The notes under the pieces are model-generated. The model saw nothing but the letters and a program-made list of their open reading frames with translations. It made no database searches and was not told the origin of the DNA. This document shows, piece after piece, positions 22,282 through 33,903 of a DNA stretch of 64,000 nt (positions within the stretch are counted from its first letter, which is position 1; every line of letters starts with the position of its first letter). A program made the position numbers and the translations under genes. Source of the DNA: Siphonodentalium dalli (Eukaryota > Mollusca > Scaphopoda > Gadilida > Siphonodentaliidae); assembly GCA_032622095.1 (NCBI GenBank), contig CP136069.1:71449319-71513318 (forward strand), read 5' to 3'.

Positions 22282-23468
22282 AACGAGAGGCCGATCACGA
22301 TCGGCAGATGTTTAACCCATCCCTTGGCGATAGTAAATTGTTAAGATCAGAATCATAATCTTTTAATGTTGAATTATAGAGTATACTGTTATGATCTAAA
22401 GTAGTATATGACAAATGTACATAATAACCAGTAATAACACAAATTATTGGAATGTATGAGTCAATATAGAAGGGTTAATATAACATCTAAACTCTAGAGC
22501 CTGTCACCACTATCATAGTGTGAGCAGTTCTATTCATGTTGTTGCAAATTGCCATGTGAGATATCAAAATAATATAATTATTTATTTAATGGAAAAGGTT
22601 AAAAGACATGGAATGGGTAAAAGGGGTTAAATCACCTATCTCTGCCCTGTTTGATCCAATGTAGTCCCATCATCCAAGGACTTAGAGAGCTCCATTGGTC
22701 TAGTTAAATAAATTCACCTGGCTAAGTTGTGGTTAAAAAGATAGCTAAATCAATTTATCCAATAATTCACTGTGTCTCTTATACAGACCTAACATATGAG
22801 GGCTATAAATAACTCTCAAAGCAATAAACTATATTGTCTTTTATCTTGCTCACAGAGAAGCAGGTATTCATTAATTGTAAGTTACTTGGGTTATAATCTG
22901 GATAATTCTTAGTTTAAAAAGGGCCATATCTCTGGTATAACAAATTGGATCTAACCCATATTCAAACTCGTTCTGTATTTTGAGTTGAGAAACTCACATA
23001 CCAAATTTGGTTCCTATCAGATGAAAAATGGTTGATTTATCGAAGTACATGTATGTGTGAATCATATGTCAAAGGACCATAACACCATTAAAAAAAATCC
23101 GATCAAACCCATATTCGAAATAAATCTGTATGTTGGTCTGAGAAACTCATACACCAAATTTGGTTCCAATCAGATAAAAAATGTTTGAGTTATGGCAGAA
23201 TGCGTGAATTCTAAGTCGAAAAAGGGCCATAACTCTGTCAAAAAAAGTCGGATCAAACCCATATTCGAACTCGATCTGTATTTTGGGCTGAAAACCCCAT
23301 ATACAAAATTTGGTTTTGATCAGGTAAAAAATGTTTGAGTTATCGCATTACACGTAAAGTGTCTACGGACGGACAGACAGACAGACGGACGGACAGACGG
23401 ACGCACGACGAGTGGTCAATCCGGACAACGACACTATGTTTACCATACATGGTATGGGTAAACATAAA
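22282..23468. mobile_element. 1.19-kb composite repeat, copy 2
   Basis: Almost identical to 9093-10271: AACGAGAGGCCGATCACGAT start, three ~150-bp core units, GGACGGACAGACAGACAG tract and ATGGTATGGGTAAACAT end. The differences are scattered substitutions and a changed 10-20 bp patch in the third unit. Confidence 0.75.
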
Positions 23469-24090
23469 AATAGACTATTCAAAAAACCGTCATAAAATAA
23501 AACAAAGGTGTTAGTTAAAACAAACTTTGACGGATTTCAACGATAATCGGTATATGGGTCTAGGATCACCTCTAGATGGGAGCTGTCAAATTTAAATGAT
23601 TTTTTATGAAAAATATGGCCGCTGGCAGCCATCTTGGATTTTACTCTTTGCATCACTAAATCCTTTGATACACCCTGCAGAGCTTATCCCTCATCCGATC
23701 ATCACCAACCTACATATGGATCTTCGTGTGTGACCTCTCGATGGGTGCCTACCATTTTTCCCAAATAAAAAAAGGGCTGCCAGCGGCCATCTTGGATTTT
23801 ACTCTTTATGACCGCATCTTTTAGCACACCTTACAGGTCGCATTTCTCATCCAATCATCACCAAACTTGATATGGATCTTCGAAGTGACCTTTAGATGTG
23901 AGCCTTCATTTTTTTCACAAAATTTGTTTAAAACAAACATGGCCCCCAGCAGCCATCTTGGACTTCAAATGGTTGGGTCCCTATCCGAGAATCGGAAAAA
24001 TTAGGGGGTGGTGGGTACACAGAGGGCGGAAAAAATAAAAAAGCGCCCAGTGTCCGGAAATTTTTTCCTGCCCCCCCCCCCCCTTATCAC
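23469..24090 (-). repeat. Reverse-oriented GGCCGCCAT-type minisatellite
   Basis: About three degenerate units with GCCAGCGGCCATCTTGGATT, TTACTCTTTGCATCACTAAA and CATCCGATCATCACC. They are reverse-complement relatives of the 2186-3842 array. The right edge (23995-24090) has GGGGGTGGTGGGTACACAG and a C15 run like the G-tract MITE. Confidence 0.55.
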
Positions 24091-24454
24091 CCATGTTTAT
24101 TTCACAGTCAACACTAAATAACCCAACACAAATCGAATATCATAACTATTTCCTAATTAACATAATAATAAAATTCCGTCATTGACATCGACATCATTGC
24201 GCCAAGCTCTAGTGTCACTGCGCGTGTCGATAATACACGTGTGTCTTATTTAAAAATATGAGGCCGGGTTTAGGGGCTAATTACGTGATAAATGAGGCTG
24301 TCGGTCTACTGTAATCTGTCGATCTATCGAGACGGAATTTTGAGCAGCCGCTCCACAATCAATTAAACCAGGAGACTCTACGGAATAGTGATGCGGTCAT
24401 GGAATCCCAATTCACCTTTTTATATGTCAAATGTTAGGCCACATATGAAGAAAA

Positions 24455-24705
24455 TTCAGAGAATGCAAATGAAGTGAGATGATCCAAACTGATTACTTCC
24501 CAAAACCTACAGTCTCGTTCGAAACGAATTCCGTAATATCCAGAGAATGCAAATAAAGTTAGCTGATCTGAAGTCATTACTTTCAAAAAGCTACAGTCTC
24601 GTACGAAATTAATTCAGTAATATCCAGAGAATGTAACTAAACTAAGCTGATGCGAACTCATTAATTTCAAAACCTACACAGTCGCGGGAATTCAGTTTCT
24701 AGGAA
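24455..24705. repeat. Three ~83-bp tandem repeats
   Basis: The units share CAGAGAATGCAAATGAAGT, AAACCTACAGTCTCGT and CGAAACGAATTCCGTAATAT. Copies decay left to right. Function unknown. Confidence 0.6.
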
Positions 24706-24957
24706 TACCACGTTGTGATATCCACCCTTGAGTTTTTGTAATTATCCGGAAATATGGCAGATAACTTTCCGGATGCCTTTCTCCTCCATCCGTGCATGTT
24801 ATAAATTACGTCTGATATTGTTACTCGCGAATTCTCCTGAGAATTGTTCAGAACGCCGTTCGTGTAGACCTGACTATGCATTATACATGATGCTTACGGG
24901 AATCATTTCGCGTGTTTTCTTTGCGTGCTCCGGGTCATTAATCATCTCATGGATCAT

Positions 24958-25120
24958 ATATACAGCAATGCCCTATGTAATCGACTCCTTAAACACAGCA
25001 GAATTATGGGTAACTTTCCGATGAATGGCAACAAGCCATATTTCCGACTAAATCCTGAAAAGTTACCCACAATTCTGCTGTGTTTAAGGAGTCGATTACT
25101 TAGGGCATTACTGTATATAG
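24958..25120. mobile_element. Hairpin MITE, copy 1
   Basis: ~62-bp arms containing AATGCCCTATGTAATCGACT and AACACAGCAGAATTATGGGT, inverted on the right, around a ~40-bp loop. The same family occurs at 27303-27456. Open frames crossing it are by-products of the palindrome. Confidence 0.7.
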
Positions 25121-25974
25121 GTATATTAATATACTGTCTATATATGGCAGGAGTCACGCAACTATATTATATGTATTGGAAGCCAAAACTTAAACGTAAT
25201 AGAACTTGGTTGTATTTTAAAACCAACTCATAATTTCATATTGTATGGTGAAAGCGGTCGACTGGACCTACGTTACATGTAAATAAAATCGTCCAGGTGC
25301 AGCCCTATCCTATAAGGCAATAATATGGTTGTCGAACTAATATGGGCGACAAATCGACCAAAACGCGATCATATAGAATGGTATGTCGATACCACATATG
25401 GAGCGAGATTTGCTTGTGTAATATATCTCGCATATAACTTTGTGTAAAACACACATGGTACCAGCATCTCAGCATGTGGTCGCAGTAAAATACATACACA
25501 GAACCATGCATGCACGCTTGTGTTCTTGGTCGTTCGTTTATAGCACGGCTGCGATGGTGTAAAGATAGTACGAATTACCAAAGGCCAATCTATACCAGAG
25601 CGCACCAGTCATCCAATGTACTTCCTTTCTGTATCAGGGACGTGGTTAGCGGGACTCCGTTATATATAGGGGTGTCCACCTTTGGATTTCCAACAGCACC
25701 CCCCCCCCCCCACACACACACACACCTTGAACCAGACTAAACTCACAAATTTGCGTAATTCCATTTTAACCCCACCCCCCCCCAATACCCCCTTGGGCTC
25801 TGAACGTTTTCCATTTCCAACTGGTATCCCACAAGCCCGCCCCCTCCTCCCCCGGTACAACATTAGTGAACAGTTTACAGTACATATTGTCACAGGTTTT
25901 AATTTTTCTCATTGCTTGATATTCCATCCAGAATTGGTGGGGAATATGTTGTTTTTAGACCAACAGTAGCATAT
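25121..25974. other. No gene supported
   Basis: Overlapping frames on both strands near 25305-25605 are unconvincing. A C14 run and a CACACACACACAC tract lie at 25697-25724. Confidence 0.35.
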
Positions 25975-26400
25975 ATATGTTCGGTCTGAAATTTTCCAAC
26001 CTTAGGAGGGGTGTCAGATTGGAAATTTCCAACAATTGGAAAGCTGGAGGAAAACAGTTGGGAAGTTCTACCCTAAAGTGGAGGGTGCAATTGGCTCGTC
26101 TGGTCAAAGCTGGTGCCGTTGGATTTAAATGTCAATGTGCACCCCCCCCCCCCCCCCCACACACAAATGGAGACCCTCGAGCCTCTTCACTGCATAGAAA
26201 TATATATAAGCGGCGGCGTTTATCCAGTCGGGTGGTAGGATCGAAGATACGGTATGTCGGGTGCCGTTGGATTAAGTTTCAAGTGCAAACCCCCCCTCCA
26301 CAAATGGAGATCCTCTAGCCGCGTCACTGCATGGGAGTACACATAAGCGGCGGCGTTTCGCCGGTCGACACTATTCAGGTGGTAGGATTCATGTGAAATA
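25975..26400. repeat. TTGGAAATTT / poly-C repeat with tandem copy
   Basis: A segment (GGTGCCGTTGGATT, C run, CACAAATGGAGA, CCTCTAGCC, CACTGCAT, AAGCGGCGGCGTTT) occurs twice in tandem, at about 26112-26265 and 26268-26395. The first has a C18 run and the second a short one. Related scraps occur at 600-720, 26630-26760 and 59810-60030. Confidence 0.55.
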
Positions 26401-26809
26401 TTTATTACCGATTTCCCCCAGGGACGCGTCTGCCGTTTGGTAAATCGTTCGACGGAATGGTATGGGACGCGTCCGCCGTGATAGTATATCTGACAGATTT
26501 CCGTCCTATAGTTAGTCTGCGAACTCGGAGATTCTAACGGAGTTGGCGCGCGGGGACCAACACGTAAATGCCCTCTTATCGATATACATGTACGCCACAG
26601 TGGTGAGTTTTGTGTTAGAAATGTTGAGGTATCAGTTTAAATTCCAAAAGCAGGGGGTGCAAATGAAGTTTCTCAAAGTTGGAAATTTTGGTCTACTATA
26701 GGGGGCGGTACAGTTGAACATTCTAAGTTGGACACCCCACATACGGAGGCCATCCAGCAACGTATACACCAGTATACCAAAGTGAATATATCCCATTTAA
26801 AGACATATT
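26401..26809. other. No gene; repeat scraps
   Basis: Includes an inverted GGGACGCGTC pair near 26425 and 26465 and another TTGGAAATTTTGG scrap near 26680. Confidence 0.35.
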
Positions 26810-27185
26810 ATGGACTTGTTCGGGTGCGTGACATTGATAAGTTAATACTCAGGTGCTGTGCCAACATGGGGAATGTAGCATTCTACTAACATCACCGAAA
26901 ATGTCAAAGAAATCGATCATACCACTCCATAGAAAACATCATCTGAACTACGCCCAACTGTAAATATTTACATCTCGATTCGGGACGCAACTATCGGCGA
27001 TAATCTAACACAATTGATTCGCCATCAAGAGTCATTGCATTTAATTAATATATCAGAATGACGGTGTGTATCGTCAATTTGGATTAATATTCATAACAAA
27101 TAACAACTTTGAGCAGGATTATTCTCAATTTCTATCTGATCATCCTGCCAGAGTGTTTCACATCACTTTAAACACACCACCCCGT
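26810..27185. repeat. Dispersed ~370-bp repeat, copy 1
   Basis: Shares TTCGGGTGCGTGACA, TAGAAAACATC, CTCGATTCGGGACGCA, CTATCGGCGATAA, CTTAATTAATAT-type phrases and GTTTCACATCACTTTAAA with 41932-42292 in the same order. I cannot assign a class. It may be the 5' part of a retroelement, since the other copy directly precedes a LINE. Confidence 0.6.
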
Positions 27186-27302
27186 GACCTGATTATGATG
27201 CATGTACATTGATACACGTGTTAAATTCAGCACTTAAATTAATTGCAGAATCATATTGTCTCAATCCGTGGGCTTCTTAGTGTTCAGTGTACCGGTCCCT
27301 GC

Positions 27303-27456
27303 GTATACAGTAATGCCCTAAGTAATCGACTCCTTAACCACAGCAGAATAATGGGTAACTTTTCAGGATTTAGTCGGAAATATTTCCTGAAAAGTTACCC
27401 ATAATTCTGCTGTGGTTATATAAGGAGTCGTTCACTTTGGGCATTAATGTACACAG
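27303..27456. mobile_element. Hairpin MITE, copy 2
   Basis: TAATGCCCTAAGTAATCGAC starts a ~65-bp arm. The inverted right arm carries a small ATATA insertion and ends GGGCATTA. Loop of about 18 bp. Paralogue of 24958-25120. Confidence 0.7.
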
Positions 27457-27574
27457 TTAATACAAATGACTATAAATTAAATTCTGAAAAGAAAACATCG
27501 CTATTGTTTTCTGTTAGAACATATAGCCCAGTCTAAATAAATCAGACCGTATTTCACTTCAATCAACTTGCGGT

Positions 27575-27971
27575 CTTAGTGAACGTTCAGACCACGATTC
27601 AATCGTAAGTGGAGGAATCGGGTCCGACATAATCGTGTATAGTTTGTTCAGACGATTGCAATGTCGTCGAAGATAAGGACGTCGCGGGTTGTTCCAATCC
27701 ATGGTCAACCACGTAATTGACTATATATATACGCTACAATCTTTCCATCTACGATTTTTACGTACACAGGACTGCGATTCCATGCATCGCAAGTGGAGGT
27801 ATCCAATGATACGCCACGATTTCGCATATAAATTCAAACAGTGCATACTTGATATTAATTGTGTACTTGCGATCTTGTCGTGAGCATGCGCAGTCCAACT
27901 ATATCGGTGACTACCCACGACGGAAATATATCCACTTACGATTGAATCGTGGTCGTCTGAGCGTTCACTAA
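27575..27971. mobile_element. MITE with ~40-bp inverted ends
   Basis: Left end TTAGTGAACGTTCAGACCAC through CGTAAGTGGA. The right end is its near-perfect reverse complement finishing GTTCACTAA. A TA duplication is compatible. Internal CGATTCCATGCATCGCAAGT is a partial repeat of the ends. A long minus-strand frame overlapping it is not a gene. Confidence 0.65.
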
Positions 27972-28236
27972 GGACTCTCCTGCATGCTCTCATGGTTAAA
28001 ATTATTTCAAACAAACGTGAGAAATCTAGCCAATGCGCAGCGAACGATGCGTTGCTTGACCAATGAATAGCTTCCTGCAAATCCAAGTAATATTCACTTA
28101 TTCGTACAAGCCACACCCGCGGTATCTGACTGAAATCTCATGAAGTTATCAAATAAACTACACGTTAGCGTCGCGTATCTTAACTGACCAAACGTCGTAT
28201 GTTCAAAATCAAAACTAACGTATACGTTTATTCATA

Positions 28237-30204
28237 ATAGTCAGGTTCGAAATGGAATAAAAGTGAAAGGTGCGGGCATTTTTCTTTCAGAAACTTTTGA
28301 GAATTGTTTCTAAAGGTATTTTTTATGCTGATTTCAAAAACCAATGTTGGCAAGTCGACAAATGATTATTTCTGAACCAAATTGACAATTCAAAATGGCC
28401 GCCATCAGAACAAAGTCTGGATTTTCGTTTACTATTATATGTTGTTCTAAGACGTTTGAATATTATGTATTTCCGTAATTTCGAACGAATTGTGACAAGA
28501 GACACTATACACAGAACACATGTGGTAATTTAAAGTGAACATGTTTGACATTTAACCTAATTTATGCCCAAAAATGACAAAAAACGCGAATTTTTATAAA
28601 TTATTGCCTCTTAAATGGCAGAAAGTGAAGTATTCCGGAAATATATCCTTCAAATCATTGAGACAGTTGTGTCTAAATGTAATTTGTATTCTGATTCCAA
28701 AAGACAATGATGGCAACTCGACAAATAATTATTTCTGACCTAAAATGACAATTCAAAATGGCCGCCATCAGAATAAAGTCTAGATTTTCGTTTACTGTTA
28801 TATGTTGTTCTAAGACGTTTGAATATTATGCATTTCCGTACTTTCGAACGAATTGTGACAAGAGACACTATACACAGAACACATGTGGTAATTTAAAGTG
28901 AACATGTTTGACATTTAACCCAATTTATGCCAAAAAATGACAAAAACGCGAATTTTATCAATTATTGCCTCTTAAATGGCAGAAAGTGAAGTATTCCGGA
29001 AATATATCCTTCAAATGGTTGAGACAGTTGTGTCTAAATGTAATTTGTAATCTGATTCCAAAAAAAACAACAATGTTGGCAACTCAACCAATAATTATTT
29101 CTGACCTAAAATGACAATTCAAAATGGCCGATATAATAATCAGTTAAAATTCGAAAATCATCCGTAATATTATGAAACAGGTTCATCAATGCCCAATGCG
29201 ACAAAATTTGCCATCATATAGCCAAAATTGGTCCCAAAAAATCCTTATTTATTATTGCAGTCAGTTCCACAATTGCAGAGTGGTGTGCAGTGTAACTCTG
29301 GTTTTCTGCATGTACACCTTGCTGTTACACACCCCTTCTTGTACCCACATTTGATTATTTCGAGACATGATTTTGGAATGGGTTCTAGTGACCATCTAAT
29401 CGACCATTTTCTTCTTTCCATCCCATTGTCGAAGGATCCGGTAATGTTTGCACATGAATGGTTGCAATAATTTATAAAATTCGCGTTTTTTTGTAATTTT
29501 TAGGCATAAAGTGGGTTAAATGTCAAACATGTTCACTTTAGATTACCACATATGTTCTGTGTATAGTGTCTTGTCACAATTCGTTCGAAAGTACGGAAAT
29601 GCATAATATTCAAACGTCTTAGAACAACATATAACAGTAAACGAAAATCTAGACTTTGTTCTGATGGCGGCCATTTTGAATTGTCATTTTAGGTCAGAAA
29701 TAATTATTTGTCGAGTTGCCAACATTGTTTTTTGGAATCAGGTTACAAATTACATTTAGCACAACTGTATATACCATTTGAATGATACGTCTCCAGCATA
29801 TTTCACTTTCTGCCATTTAAGACCGTAATAATTTATCAAATTCGCGTTTATTGTCATTTTTTTGCCATAAATGGGGTTAAATGTCAAACATGTTCACTTT
29901 AAATTACCACATATGTTCGGTGTATACTTCTTCTTGTTTCCATTCGTTCGAAAGTACGGAAATACTCAATATTCGAACGTCTTAGAGCAACACATAACAA
30001 CAAACGTAAAGTTAGACTTTGTTTTGATGGCGGCCATTTTGAATTGCCATTGTTGACCAGAAATAATAATTTGTCAACTTGCCAACATTGGTTTTTGAAA
30101 TCAGCATAAAAAATACTTTTAGAAACAATTCTCAAAAGCTTCTGAAAGAAAAATGCCTGCACCTTCGTTTCTAGAGGCGTTTTTAGATTTTCGAACCTGA
30201 CTAT
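28237..30204. mobile_element. 2-kb fold-back element
   Basis: Long inverted repeat with terminal ATAGTCAGGTTCGAAA / TTTCGAACCTGACTAT. The left arm (to about 29135) contains tandem ~366-bp units with CAAAATGGCCGCCATCAGAA at about 28390 and 28755 and a broken third at 29115. The right arm (from about 29475) has matching units in reverse near 29665 and 30020. The ~340-bp centre is not repeated in the arms and carries the cysteine-rich coding remnant at 29245-29421. The architecture is that of a Foldback/Galileo-like element, but no transposase is seen. Confidence 0.75.
29245..29421 (-). pseudogene. CXC-like cysteine-rich C-terminal remnant
   Basis: From the ATG at 29421 the minus strand encodes 58 residues and a stop. 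The open frame extends upstream without an ATG to about 29499. The second half reads KCGYKKGCVTARCTC, then CTPLCNCGTDC and a terminal Asn-Asn-Lys. Spacing C-x5-C-x4-C-x-C-x6-C-x3-C-x-C-x3-C-x-N matches the CXC (Tesmin/TSO1-like) cluster found at the C-terminus of many uncharacterised invertebrate proteins. The usual second cysteine is tyrosine here. It is the only part of the fold-back lying outside the arms. An AG at about the LEP codon could be a splice acceptor. It is probably a captured or residual last exon, not a working gene. Confidence 0.5.
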
Positions 30205-30870
30205 AACTGGGGAATGGTCAGCCAGAACAAGTATACATAATATAATTGTATTTGCAAAATTGGTTAAATCTAGTTAGTATTTTCTCCAAACCTATGTATA
30301 TTACGTCACGTACCAAATAACGATCGTTACAACTTAGAGTAATCGTATTGTAAGTTGTCACGCGCGTATTCTAAATAAGGAGAAGACGCAACATGACCGC
30401 GGTACAGCTCAATCATATATATTTATCGCTATATCTTCATTGCATTTTCTTTATTATAAAAATAGCATCTGAATAGCGAAACTTGTATTCTGCATGTATA
30501 GTGAAGCAAATCTTGAAACGCGCATTGTATTGCACGAAATTGGTTAGAGGAAGAGTGAATAATCTTGCGTGTGAACATGACATCAGAAGCACGTGTGTTG
30601 ATCTATGTGTGTATCGCAGTAATAAACAATGCCTTATGAAAATTAATGAGTTTTCATAAAAAGGGCATCACCCTTTCAATTCTGAAATCAGTTAGAATGC
30701 CAGTGTCGTCAGACGTAGTTGAAAGTAATGAGACGGAGTCTGGATATTTATCAGACTGCATATAACCAACAATGGAAGTACAGGTATAATCGGTATATCG
30801 TTTATCTGCAGGGCGTAATGTAATTTCTAAACCGTCGCTTCAAATTTTCGGATGGCTGCTATATCCACAG
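30205..30870. other. No gene seen
   Basis: A small hairpin ATGAAAA-(loop)-TTTTCAT bordered by TGCC and GGCA lies at about 30630-30667. Otherwise unassigned. Confidence 0.4.
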
Positions 30871-31140
30871 GTCCCCTGGCGCGGCAACCTCATCATGAGT
30901 ATATACCTTAATATCAAGGTATATACTCATGGCGGAGTTGTCGCACCAGAGGCGTTATTTCGCTAAAATCCGATTCAGATTCTGGATTCAGATTACAGAT
31001 TGGTCCCCGTACGACTTGGTTCGGCAAAAGAACAGACCAGAAATGGGCAGAATCAGTAAACGAACAGACCGTAATCTCAATTTCGTGGTAATCCGATTGG
31101 GATTCGGATTCCGATTACGGACTCAAATGTTCGTAATGTA
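30871..31140. repeat. Hairpin followed by GATTC-rich segment
   Basis: An inverted repeat centred near 30912 pairs ATGAGTATATACCTT with AAGGTATATACTCAT, extended by GCGGCAACCTC / GGAGTTGTCGC. The following GATTCMGATT-rich stretch (30965-31130) and the phrases GGTCCCC and CGCTAAAATCCGAT recur in reverse at about 32520-32625, suggesting a dispersed repeat. Confidence 0.5.
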
Positions 31141-31750
31141 AACAAACCGAGATTTCGCCACCTCAGAGTTTAAAAACACAATAAAACATAAGAATCCGTC
31201 TCTTGTGTACAAATTATTGCAGAATATAAACGATCTATATCAAAGAATTTTAAATGCGGAGACAAATTTGTTTTATTGAATGTAAACTGGGAGAATATTA
31301 CTGAAATTCGCCAAATAATAACGCTATTGATAGTACCGCTGGGGGAGCACTTCGGTTGATGGCGAAGCAATTGCAAATCATTGCTGATTGTCACTTTCAT
31401 ATGTCCATTTCATAATTCCATCATTAAAATACCGGCCGAACGCATGTCGATTTCGAATTCGGCGGATACGTCACCATTGACCGAATTCATATGAACCTGC
31501 ATGGATATGTCTTCTGCTGTGTTCGTTATTATAATGTTTCTTCTTATTCAAGAAATAGTAGGATTATATGGTATCGATGGATTATCAAATACACGTATGT
31601 ACTATCATCTAGTCTTAAAGTTATAGCAATTTGCTCCCCTTGGTAATATCCAATCTGACAATGAGAACAATGCCAACCTATATATGGTGTCAAATTAATG
31701 TCCAACTAATGTTGTGTCATGCATGAAATTTCCGACTGCTGGAATGTACC
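31141..31750. other. No gene seen
   Basis: Unassigned AT-rich sequence. Confidence 0.35.
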
Positions 31751-31753
31751 AAA

Positions 31754-31890
31754 GTTTAGTTTAGATATATTTATTTCAAATATATGTCAAATTTAGATAA
31801 CACATGATATATAACACATACATTTGTTTATACATACAAAGGAATTGGGGGACAAGTACTGACTCACTTAAGGGTACCCCCTCTCCCATA
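31754..31890 (-). mobile_element. LINE 3' end, minus strand
   Basis: Read in reverse it contains GGGAGAGGGGGTACCC, ACTTGTCCCCCAATTCCTTT, then AAATAAATATATCTAAACTA. This parallels the 3' UTR of the LINE at 46727-46836 (GGGAGAGGGGCTTC, CTTGTGCCCCAATCCCTTTT, AAATAAAATAC). It is 5'-truncated with no coding sequence, and related GACACCCCCTCTCCC remains at 31975. Confidence 0.55.
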
Positions 31891-33011
31891 TGTTATTACA
31901 CTGAAAAAATAAATAATTAGTAATGGCAAAGCAACATGACTACCAAACAAGTTGAACATATATACAGATCACTGGACACCCCCTCTCCCGAGTTAGTCAT
32001 AAACTCATAAGTTTGTATATGTATTTATTTAAAATCGGGTTTGTTTGTTTGTTGCGTTCGTTGGCTTGTACGTATCATTATTTGAAACAGTTAGTCAAAC
32101 TAATCCTGATTTTCCTCACGTATGAATGACTGCACAGCTTAGCAAATTGTACCAAAGTTCGGGGTGGGGGTCGAGACAGCCAATCAACCCCTGTCGTCAC
32201 GTCCCTGTTCAACTGACAAGTTTCGTGTGTTCTTCACAACATCTTCGGAATTTGATTCAGGAGGCCTAGAGCTGTCACGTTTAGATATGCTTGCCATCAT
32301 CAATAAACACACTTTAACTTGAAAAGAAAAAGATGCGATTAAGTCGGATTGGCAGCAAATTATGTGCCGTGTATATACACATAGAAGAAAAGCATGACTT
32401 TCACAACAAACATGAACTTTATAAATAGAAGATACAAATGATACTTGTGTCAAATACATGAGCCATGTTTGACGCTGGGAGAACATTAAACATAGTTTCG
32501 GAGACCACGTGGATTTCAAAATCTGACCTAGAATCGGGAATCAGCCCCGCCCCCGTAATCGGCTTCGGATTCTCAATCCGGATTTTAGCGAAATTACGAC
32601 TCTGGGGACCTGTGCTGCCATCTGGAACTCATGCAGTGGATGAGCTATAATTCAACGCGTGTATATATTTGTTGCAGGAGAGCATTGTACCTATGAGTGA
32701 AATGGATTATGTACATTTTACGAACATCTATATTAAATGGTTGGGGTGTGTTTGATCACTTTGATGTTTAAAGTCGTGGCACAATCGATGCATATTTACC
32801 TTGTAAATTTCAGTTATAAATATAGGAGGTTTTTTTTTTTAACGATAACTGATTTTTAAATGTGCTTTGTGAATTTCCACAACCCGTCAGACAAACGTTT
32901 ATATATGTTTTAAACTAATTAAAAATCAAAAACGATTTGGGATAGACTTGATTGGTGACATATATAGGTACATGGCCCTGAATATGGCAAGAAGCGTTGA
33001 CGTATCGGTTG
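31891..33011. other. One weak exon candidate; otherwise empty
   Basis: On the minus strand, TTTTTCTTTTCAAG (about 32323) could be a splice acceptor before a frame that includes MASISKRDSSRPPESNSEDV and runs about 18 residues further to a stop at 32184. Composition is protein-like but there is no family match, so it is not called as a gene. 32520-32625 repeats the GATTC-rich segment of 30965-31130. Confidence 0.25.
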
Positions 33012-33310
33012 AAAATAACAACCCCGGTTACTGTGGTAACACGTGCAACCGATAGCTATTCAATGCAAATTGCATGATGGCTCATGGAATACTATAGTCT
33101 ATATATAACACGTTCACGTTCAGGTACGTGGCTAAGGGAAATTTGACAGCGCCCACACAACATGAACTTGACGGATATCCCATGCATAGTCACGTACCTG
33201 CACGTGAACGTGTTATATATAGACTACAGTATTATATGAGCCATCATGCAATATGCATTGAATAGCTATCGGTTGCACGTGTTACCACGGTAACCAGGGT
33301 TGTTATTTTT
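33012..33310. mobile_element. Long-armed hairpin MITE (~120-bp arms)
   Basis: The left arm, 33012-33131, starts AAAATAACAACCCCGGTTAC and ends CAGGTACGTG. The right arm, 33191-33310, is its near-perfect reverse complement, with only scattered mismatches and small indels visible. The ~59-bp centre is unpaired. The arms contain CACGTTCACGT and CACGTGTTACC. No coding sequence. Confidence 0.75.
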
Positions 33311-33786
33311 TGTATCGAGTTTTTTTTTAAAGGGACGTTAATTGGCGGGCGCGTCCGGCGGTCGATTCTAAAGCTATTTATTACATAATCCTATATCTTA
33401 TTCCATTCAATAAACACATTCTATAAATTGTGTTCTATGCAACGTACATTGCATAACAGGAAATAGTGCAAACGTGACCTTTGTCTTCCGGTTTGTCGTC
33501 TGTTTACATTCCAAACGCTACGTCTCAAAATGCTATATGGCCTCCAATATTTTCCCAACACAGTCTAATGAAAAGTTATTTAATTAAATTTACGCCATTA
33601 AATATACGTCAAAGATTCTTTGTTTATATGGGACTTTTTTCTTTACGCGGGCAAACAACACATAGTTACATGAAACGTAATCGCAGGCCTCATAGAAACC
33701 GATTTTAGATTCACGCCCCATTTGTCGATTTAAGTGTATTTTATCGAGGTTTTGGATCATGTAATGAATAGATTCTACAACTCGTC
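33311..33786. other. No gene seen
   Basis: Unassigned. A forward frame at 33481-33708 has no recognisable domain. Confidence 0.35.
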
Positions 33787-33903
33787 CCCTGTATATAACG
33801 GAATTTACAAAATTAGTCCAGTAAATTAGGTTTGGACCTCGCCAAAGGCTGGGCCCAGACCTAATTTACTGGACTCGTTTTGTAAATTCCGCTATAAACT
33901 GGG
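33787..33903. repeat. Hairpin element
   Basis: ~50-bp arms CCTGTATATAACGGAATTTA ... CAGTAAATTAGGT, inverted on the right with small differences, around an ~18-bp loop. Confidence 0.65.

Noticed and set aside
24925-25233. ~100-aa forward ORF with repeated peptide on both strands
   Set aside because: It spans the hairpin MITE at 24958-25120, so the mirrored peptides come from the palindrome.
27721-28116. 131-aa minus-strand ORF
   Set aside because: Mostly inside the MITE at 27575-27971. No recognisable domain.
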